In this document: positions 1-5,800 of the stretch, one piece after another
Layout of the letters: every line of letters starts with the position of its first letter
How positions within the stretch are numbered: the first letter of the stretch is position 1
From: CAYUNA01 sp047629355
GTDB taxonomy: Bacteria; Bacteroidota; Bacteroidia; Chitinophagales; Saprospiraceae
DNA: 8,540 nt
Assembly: GCA_047629355.1 (NCBI GenBank)
Contig: JBLHWU010000252.1
Span: 1 to 8,540, forward strand
Reading direction: 5' to 3'
Position numbers and translations under genes: made by a program
Notes under the pieces: model-generated
What the model was told of the DNA's origin: nothing
Databases searched by the model: none
What the model saw: the letters and a program-made list of their open reading frames with translations, nothing else

Positions 1-2038
1 CCCATTGCGGTAATTTCCGGTATTCAGGCTTTGTCTTTTGATAATAATATTCCATTAACGGAGGAAGTACAAAATAACTTTCAGTTTTCATTTTTTCCAC
101 CTCATAGCAACTGCTATTTACTCTTCGGACCCCTTCACTATCCAATTGAACGATTTGGTGGTACTCACATGTTTTAATTTTCCTGCTATTTACTCCAGCC
201 AAAACAGTATCCGCTTCAAGACAATGAATTCCTTTCCCATAACCACTTTTAGCGCATATTGTTACTTCAAACAACTCATCGTAAGGCGTTTTATACCAAT
301 TCGAATTTGGTAGTAAATCAAACACTTGTAACATGATTGGTGCTGCAGCGGTAATTCCTGTTAAACCTGGGCGTCCTTCTCCGTCAGCATTTCCTACCCA
401 AACACCAACCGTGTAATCGGGAGAAACACCAACTGCCCATGCATCTCTTAATCCAAAGCTCGTTCCGGTTTTCCAAGCGACTTTCTTTCTACCAGCAAAA
501 CTTTCCCACCCCCTTTCTTGTCCCGGTCTATTGAGCTCATTCAAGGCTTCAAAAAGTTGCCAAATAGCTGCCGACTCTAAAGGAGTTTCTTTACTCAGCG
601 CCTTTAACTCAACTTTATCGTTCAGTTTCCATTTGGGAAAATCATAGTCACTTTCGCGATAATGATATTCTCTCTCATAAACACTTCGCAAACTTTCAGA
701 CATTCCTTTATAAGCTGTACAAATTTCCCAAAGGGAACTTTCTGCGCCTCCTAAAATAATAGACAAACCGTAATGACCTGCCCCTAAATTGACAGAATTT
801 AACCGAAACTGCTGCAATTCATCGTAAAAACGGTCTAAGTTATATTCTTGAAGTAAACGAACCGCCGGGATATTAAGCGACCGAGTTAATGCGTTTTTAG
901 CAGGCACTGCTCCATCAAATTTTTTATCAAAGTTTTTAGGGGCATAGCCGCCAAATTGACTCGGAATGTCAGCTAAAATAGAATTTGGAAGCACCAATCC
1001 GTCTTGCCATGCCAATCCGTATAAAAATGGTTTTAATAAACTACCCGTGCTTCTTTTTGCTGTTATTATATCTACCTTATGACCACTATTCCCAGCAGTA
1101 GGATTAGAGTTTCCAACATAAGATAGAACTTCATTCGTTGTGTTATCAATAACTAAAACTGCCAAGTTGTGAATCTCGTTTTGCTTCAACTGATTGTATT
1201 CTTGGTCGACAATTTTATTAATCCTCCTTTGCAATGACAACTCTAAACTGGTCCGAATTCGCTTGCCCTTTTGTCGCTCCGAAAGACTTCTATTCAATAA
1301 ATGAACTGCATGTCGTGGTAACGCATGTGGTTTACCGGGGAGTCCTTCCAAGAGAGCTAATTCGTATGATGTATCATCAATAATATCGTTCTCATTTAAC
1401 TTCAGTAACAAACGATTTCGCTTCAACAACAGTAACTCTTGATTCTTTCCGGGTCGAACCAATGAAGGAGCATTTGGAAGCACGGCTAAACTTGCTGCTT
1501 CCGCCCAAGAAAGTTGATTCGATGAACGATTGAAATAACGCCAAGAGGCGGCATCTAACCCTACAACATTACCTCCGAAAGGTGCGTGAGAGACATAAAG
1601 CTCCATGATTTCAGCTTTAGAAAAAGCAATTTCAATTTTGAACGTTAAAAACAGTTCAATTAACTTATTCCAAACTGTCCGCTTTTGATTTTTACGGGCT
1701 AAACGAGCAATTTGCATGGTTAATGTACTGCCTCCCGACACAACTTTCCCTGCAGTAATATTTTGCTTCAAAGCCCTTCCGATAGAGACCGGATTTACTC
1801 CAGGATGAACGTAAAAATATTCATCTTCAAAAAAGCGAATACAAGTTGAAAACTTCTCTGGCACAGAAGTTCCTTGTGGAAATCGCCATTGTCCATCATC
1901 TGCAATCTTTGCTGAAAGCAGTGCTCCGTTCCTGTCTTCTAAAACGGTGGAATAAGGGCTTTCAAAAAGAGGTTTTGAAATGGGGTAAATCACAAAGATT
2001 ACAACCAACGTAATTACTGTATAGAGGCTTTTTTTCAT
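1..2038 (-). CDS. pbpC: Penicillin-binding protein 1C (bifunctional transglycosylase/transpeptidase), C-terminus cut by window edge
   Basis: Reading leftward from ATG at 2036-2038, the frame stays open for 679 codons to the window edge, so the gene is partial at its 3' end only. Seen: a short cytoplasmic start (MKKS), one membrane segment (about residues 5-20), then a GT51 transglycosylase domain. This has the catalytic Glu71 in EDEYFYVHPGVNP (71-83), GGSTLTMQIAR (102-112) and EIMELYVSHAPFGGN further on. The penicillin-binding transpeptidase domain follows, with SLLK at 333-336 (nucleophile Ser333), SLN at 387-389 and KTGT from Lys523. All catalytic motifs are intact. The last visible part (CEYH, then FVLPPLMEYYY) is the linker that in this family precedes the C-terminal BiPBP_C domain, which would lie beyond position 1. 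Known for the family: a membrane-anchored periplasmic enzyme that polymerises lipid II and cross-links glycan strands. Context: it lies downstream of the macroglobulin gene on the same strand, its usual partner, but the two are separated here by a RAYT cassette. The start is chosen because the membrane anchor follows directly; no clear ribosome binding site is visible. Confidence 0.96.
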   Translation of the reverse strand, partial: MKKSLYTVITLVVIFVIYPISKPLFESPYSTVLEDRNGALLSAKIADDGQWRFPQGTSVPEKFSTCIRFFEDEYFYVHPGVNPVSIGRALKQNITAGKVVSGGSTLTMQIARLARKNQKRTVWNKLIELFLTFKIEIAFSKAEIMELYVSHAPFGGNVVGLDAASWRYFNRSSNQLSWAEAASLAVLPNAPSLVRPGKNQELLLLKRNRLLLKLNENDIIDDTSYELALLEGLPGKPHALPRHAVHLLNRSLSERQKGKRIRTSLELSLQRRINKIVDQEYNQLKQNEIHNLAVLVIDNTTNEVLSYVGNSNPTAGNSGHKVDIITAKRSTGSLLKPFLYGLAWQDGLVLPNSILADIPSQFGGYAPKNFDKKFDGAVPAKNALTRSLNIPAVRLLQEYNLDRFYDELQQFRLNSVNLGAGHYGLSIILGGAESSLWEICTAYKGMSESLRSVYEREYHYRESDYDFPKWKLNDKVELKALSKETPLESAAIWQLFEALNELNRPGQERGWESFAGRKKVAWKTGTSFGLRDAWAVGVSPDYTVGVWVGNADGEGRPGLTGITAAAPIMLQVFDLLPNSNWYKTPYDELFEVTICAKSGYGKGIHCLEADTVLAGVNSRKIKTCEYHQIVQLDSEGVRRVNSSCYEVEKMKTESYFVLPPLMEYYYQKTKPEYRKLPQW

Positions 2039-2090
2039 TAACGTCAACAAATTTTTAATAGTCGAAACTGGGTTAAATTATCAATAGCTT

Positions 2091-2098
2091 CAAATTTA
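2091..2098 (-). promoter_or_regulatory. Possible Bacteroidota -7 promoter element for pbpC
   Basis: Read on the minus strand this is TAAATTTG, a full match to the Bacteroidota -7 consensus TAnnTTTG, lying 53 bp upstream of the pbpC ATG. No TTG sits 17-23 bp further upstream, so the -33 half is missing or weak. It also lies outside the RAYT cassette, on the pbpC side. If real, it would let pbpC be transcribed without read-through from the macroglobulin gene. An eight-base match with two free positions in AT-rich DNA can occur by chance. Confidence 0.3.
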
Positions 2099-2120
2099 TG
2101 AGAATTGAATTAAAAAATAG

Positions 2121-2141
2121 GTTAGCACTACCTGTCAGGTA
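2121..2141. repeat. REP-like palindrome, left flank of the RAYT gene
   Basis: The core TACCTGTCAGGTA (2129-2141) is a perfect palindrome of six-base arms around a single T. Its 11-base centre ACCTGTCAGGT (2130-2140) recurs exactly at 2762-2772 on the other side of the gene. It ends 16 bp before the RAYT start codon, so it could fold in the 5' leader and influence expression of the gene, or act as a substrate for its product. A RAYT-bound REP end is the favoured reading, by analogy with other RAYT loci. Confidence 0.6.
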
Positions 2142-2157
2142 TTAATTACCTTTATGT

Positions 2158-2709
2158 ATGGAAGTTTTAGAATCAGATCATTTTTACCACATCTATAACA
2201 GAGGCAATGGAAAGATAAATATATACCAATCAGAGAGTAACTACCTGTTTTTTCTGCAACTTCTTCGCCACCACATAAACCCTATCGGAAAAATATATGC
2301 GTACTGCCTACTGCCAAACCATTTTCATTTTTTAATTCGAATAAAAGAGGGGGTTCCAAAACCCTCTCAAGCATTTTCCAATATGTTCAACGCCTACTCA
2401 AAAGCCTTTAATAAAGAGCATAAAAGGATTGGAAGTCTATTTCAGCGACCGTTTAAACGAATAAAAGTATCTGAAGAAAATTATCTTAAATCGCTTATCG
2501 TATACATTCATTGTAATCCGGAGTTACATGGTATTGCAGCTAACTTCAGCAGATACTCTTTCTCTTCTTACCAAAATATTTTATCAACTAGCACAACATC
2601 ACTCATGCGAAATGAAGTAATAGAACTGTTTGACGATGTTGAAAATTTTGAGCTTGCGCACAAATACAGAGCTTACGATGAAGTTAATAAAGAGTTGATC
2701 TTAGAATAG
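2158..2709 (+). CDS. REP-associated tyrosine transposase (RAYT), Y1/HUH family
   Basis: This 183-residue protein has the marks of the Y1 transposase (IS200-like) domain as found in RAYTs. An N-terminal HIYNRGN (11-17) is followed by YCLLPNHFHFLI (49-60), which holds the HUH metal-binding pair His55 and His57. RIGSLFQRPFK lies at 90-100. In VYIHCNPELHG (115-125), Tyr116 is the likely catalytic tyrosine. A YSFSSYQNIL segment (133-142) and a charged tail complete it. The family nicks and joins single-stranded DNA at palindromic ends through a phosphotyrosine link. RAYTs are mostly single-copy and tied to REP repeats, and such palindromes are present on both sides here. The length is normal and the frame is intact, so the protein is probably functional. 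ATG at 2158 is preferred because homology begins immediately after it; an ATG at 2154 is in another frame. No Shine-Dalgarno sequence is seen. It is antisense to both neighbouring genes and convergent with the macroglobulin gene. A stand-alone IS200/IS605 transposase is less likely, given the sequence style and the flanking repeats. Confidence 0.9.
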   Translation: MEVLESDHFYHIYNRGNGKINIYQSESNYLFFLQLLRHHINPIGKIYAYCLLPNHFHFLIRIKEGVPKPSQAFSNMFNAYSKAFNKEHKRIGSLFQRPFKRIKVSEENYLKSLIVYIHCNPELHGIAANFSRYSFSSYQNILSTSTTSLMRNEVIELFDDVENFELAHKYRAYDEVNKELILE

Positions 2710-2720
2710 CTTGATTTGAA

Positions 2721-2777
2721 TAAAACTCCACCTGACAAGTTTCTAAATTATTAGCTTGATAACCTGTCAGGTGGAGT
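2721..2777 (-). terminator. Possible intrinsic terminator of the macroglobulin gene, formed by the REP hairpin
   Basis: In the minus direction the 17-bp hairpin lies 64 bp past the macroglobulin stop codon, and its last arm ends in GTGGAG followed by a TTTTATT run (2719-2725). That gives a GC-containing stem followed by a short U-tract, the form of a factor-independent terminator. The 19-base loop is long and the T-run is short and interrupted, so termination may be partial. In the plus direction no T-run follows the hairpin, so it offers less as a terminator of the RAYT gene. Confidence 0.4.
2725..2777. repeat. REP-like paired palindrome (long hairpin), right flank of the RAYT gene
   Basis: The left arm ACTCCACCTGACAAGTT (2725-2741) and the right arm AACCTGTCAGGTGGAGT (2761-2777) pair over 17 positions with one G-T type mismatch, leaving a 19-base loop (2742-2760). 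Within the loop, CTAA (2743-2746) and TTAG (2751-2754) can pair as well. The right arm contains the same 11-base core as the palindrome in front of the RAYT gene, and the left arm carries it inverted with one change. Two inverted REPs forming a larger hairpin resemble the paired REP units (BIME-like) seen near other RAYT genes. It lies 15 bp after the RAYT stop codon. Confidence 0.75.
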
Positions 2778-2840
2778 AACTAGAAAAGTGCTTAAAAATT
2801 CGAAACCTGTCTGATAAATTAACTAGCAGAGTTCTTAGAA
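2761..2840. repeat. Degenerate 43-bp-period tandem duplication next to the macroglobulin stop codon
   Basis: Bases 2761-2797 align without gaps to 2804-2840, a shift of exactly 43 bp, with 28 of 37 positions identical. AACCTGTC (2761-2768 and 2804-2811) and TAACTAG (2777-2783 and 2820-2826) are the best-kept blocks. In the second copy the palindrome is broken (ACCTGTCTGAT), so it looks like a decayed REP end plus its flank. The second copy stops one base before the macroglobulin stop codon (2842-2844). The 132 bp between the RAYT and macroglobulin genes are therefore almost wholly made of REP arms and this duplication. Confidence 0.6.
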
Positions 2841-2841
2841 T

Positions 2842-5800
2842 CTACTTGCCTGCTTGCACCACCTCAACCCAGCGTCCACTTTTGATGGCCTGAATATCGT
2901 TATCATACATTGCACTGCAAGTAACTGCAGGCAAATAAAACATACCCAAATAAGCTGCGTTTAACAAAATTCGAAATTTCTTAACTTTCGACTTTGTCAA
3001 ATCAAAATAGGTGAACACTCGATCATCTCGAATATCTTGATATTGTGGAATGTCGCGCATTAATTTAGATGTTGTTTCATCCATCCTCAAATTTCGAATT
3101 TCCCAACCCGATGGGAACATTTGCGTTAATGCCAAATCTTCATAATTTCGTTCTGCTCCGCCAGGATGAGCTATTCTCACCTCCGCTATAAAATCAACTC
3201 CTTGATTTAGCTTACTTATATCAATCGGCGTTCCGTCTAGCTTTAAATAACTTACCTGCATGCTCAATCGGCTCGACTTGTCTAATTGATCGCTTTCAAT
3301 AGGTACACCACTTAAACTCAAGTTAACGAAGAGCGTTCTTCCACCTTTATTTTTAACTTGAAGCTTGCCGGCTTTCATCGGTAGTTCAGTTAATTGAATT
3401 GATTTGTCAGAATCAACAGATGTCGTTTTACCATTAACAATCAAATCATACTTCAATTTTGTATTCCCCTCTTTCACTTTCACAAACTTTGCAACAGCTA
3501 ATAAACTATAGGCAGTTGACTGTGTACTCATCCATTTTTGATCGCTCAACGCTTTCGATAGATCATCTAAAACTCTCTTGGCTTGAATTTTATCATCTAA
3601 TAATTCTAAGGTTTCTAAAATCATTGCTTGGTCTCTCGTTCTACTGCCATAAGTATAATAGTAATCAGAATTTTCAGCAGAAATTGAAACCGAATTCACC
3701 AACTGCTTCGCCACGTCGATCTTATTTGCAAGCGCAAATGCTGCAGCTAATCTCCACTTGGTAGATTCAGCCATAGTTTGCTGTTCTCTCAATCGATTCA
3801 TAGCCCCTAAAGCAGGTTTTCCCGCCAAAGCCAATGTATATAATCTGTAGGCTTGTTCAAATTCTCTTGCTCGAATATAACCTCTAGATTCATAGTTCGA
3901 ATTTGTTCTTTGCCAAGAGTTTGCGGCTTTTGTTTGAAATTTCACCCAATCTTCAACCATACCTGAAGGCATTGCATATCCTTTATTTTTTGCTTCTAAC
4001 ATAAAATGCCCAGCGTAATTGGTTCCCCAAATATTCGGATCAGTATAGCCTGGCCAATAAGCAAATGCCCCTGAATTAAGTTGAAAGTCTCTTAATTTAT
4101 TCAACCCTTCTGTCACATTTCGTTGGATTTCATTTTTACGATCAGTGTCTAACTCAATCAAATCAGATAAGAACAATTGAGGAAAAACAGCTGAGGTTGT
4201 TTGTTCCACGCAACCATGAGGATATCGAATTAGATACCGAATTCTTTTCTCTAGGTTTAATGGAGGAATAGTTGATATTTCAATTGCTCCCGAATTAGTA
4301 CCCTCAATTCCAATTGGACTATATTCTTTCGTCCATATTTCATTTAATTCCACCACATCATTGAATGTCTCATCAATTTCAGGATTTGGCAATCGCACGT
4401 CAATTTCAATTTCGTGGGTTGCCTTTTCTCCGTGTCCTTCAACAGTGACCTTTAGTTTACCAACACCAATTTTGCGTGCTACTTCTATGTCGAAATAGGC
4501 CATTTGGTCTCCTACTTTGGAAAATTTCAAGTGTTGACTCTTCTGATTCACTTGAATGAATTCATTTGATTCAAGTGAAATTGTCACATCCTTAATTTTT
4601 GCATCCATTGCAAAAACAGAGATTGGCAATTTCAACTTCTCCGAAGGGCTAATCACTCTAGGTAAAGTTGCTAAAACCATTAATGGTTTCTTAACTGGTG
4701 TCGTTTTATCTGTTGCTCCATAAGCTCCGTTGTCTCCTGCTATAACCATTGTTCTTACCGAACCAACATAATTTGGCATCGTAAAGCTGTGCTCATTCGT
4801 TTCTCCATCTTCCAAGTAAAATGGTCCTAAAAAACGAACCACGGGTTCAAAGCGGTTTGCTTTGGTTCCTTCTCCTGCTTTCAAATCCCCATCACCACCG
4901 AGTGCCAATAAACCTGAAATCTCTCCGCTAAATGCTCCCATTACAAATTGGTACATGTCCCAGGTTTTAACTCCCAAGGCTTCATTTTTATAAAATTCTG
5001 GCCATGGATTTGGAGTTACAAATCTGGTTAAATCTAACAGTCCTTCATCCACCATTGCAACGGTGTAGGTCATTGCCTTGCCATCTTTTTCCGAGACGCT
5101 TAACGAAACTTCTTGCTCAGGTTTCAATTCTGAAGGCATATTCAATTGAGGATTCAAATGCGTCTTCTTAGATTCCACTTCAATGTTCTGAACGCCATAC
5201 ATTCGAATTGGTAAATCATTGGCAGTCGTTGCGTGTGGTTGAATTAAAATTAAATGAGCATAAACGTTTGGTGCCATTTCTTCGGTTACCTCAAAGCTAA
5301 TTCCCTCTTTTACATCGGTAGCATCTTTCCAAAATGTCGATAAAACTCGAGAACCACTCTCTATACTCACCAACACTCTTCCTTCTTTAAAGTAGGGTAG
5401 ATTCAGTTTCGCTTGCTCACCAACTTGGTATTTTTCCTTCTCAGACTCAAAGTTTAGCATTTCTGCACCACCGGGGTTATTCCCCCCACTGTTCCACCAA
5501 CCTTTGTAAGTCATGTAAAAAATTACTCCCGTTGAGTGACCAGAGACAGGATCAGTAATTCGAATTAATTTACGCCCCCACTTCTGTTCTTTAAACCTCA
5601 ATTCGAACAAGCCTTCGCCATTTTCGGTTGAAACGGTTGCCGACTTAATTAGGTTAGTACTTCTATTGTTTACGTAGTGAGCTAACTCATCTCCATTCCC
5701 TGTTTCCCACCACCATCTCCATCGAATGTCAAACACTTCAATTTTCATATCTTTTCGATCAACAGGGTTTCCATTCTCGTCTAAAGTAGCAATGGCAATT

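Larger units (their letters stand above)
2121..2780. mobile_element. RAYT-REP cassette between the macroglobulin gene and pbpC
   Basis: The transposase-like gene at 2158-2709 is bracketed by related palindromes. The left outer edge (2121-2140, GTTAGCACTACCTGTCAGGT) and the reverse complement of the right outer edge (2762-2780, GTTACTCCACCTGACAGGT) align with 16 matches, 3 mismatches and one gap, so the whole block is flanked by an imperfect inverted repeat. This is the layout of RAYT genes that sit among the REP palindromes they are thought to mobilise. The exact boundaries are inferred from these repeats. No convincing target duplication is seen, as expected for single-strand HUH chemistry. 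It occupies what is normally a short gap in a conserved operon, which supports insertion. Confidence 0.6.

Noticed and set aside
1789..1828. Asn in place of Asp in the GT51 motif (GVNP) of PBP1C as a possible defect
   Set aside because: GVNP is a normal variant in the PBP1C subfamily, and the catalytic Glu71 and other motifs are intact.
2154..2156. Alternative ATG just before the RAYT start
   Set aside because: It is in a different frame from the conserved protein and leads into no meaningful product.
2118..2783. TAG trinucleotide on both sides of the RAYT cassette (2118-2120 and 2781-2783) as a target-site duplication
   Set aside because: Three bases is chance level, and Y1/HUH transposases do not normally create target duplications. 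The right TAG is also part of the TAACTAG block of the 43-bp duplication.
3459..3764. Plus-strand open frame of about 100 codons inside the macroglobulin gene
   Set aside because: It lies antisense to well-conserved macroglobulin coding sequence and shows no domain, signal or coding character of its own. The same applies to open frames at 5981-6289, 7580-7855, 8028-8210 and 8224-8427.
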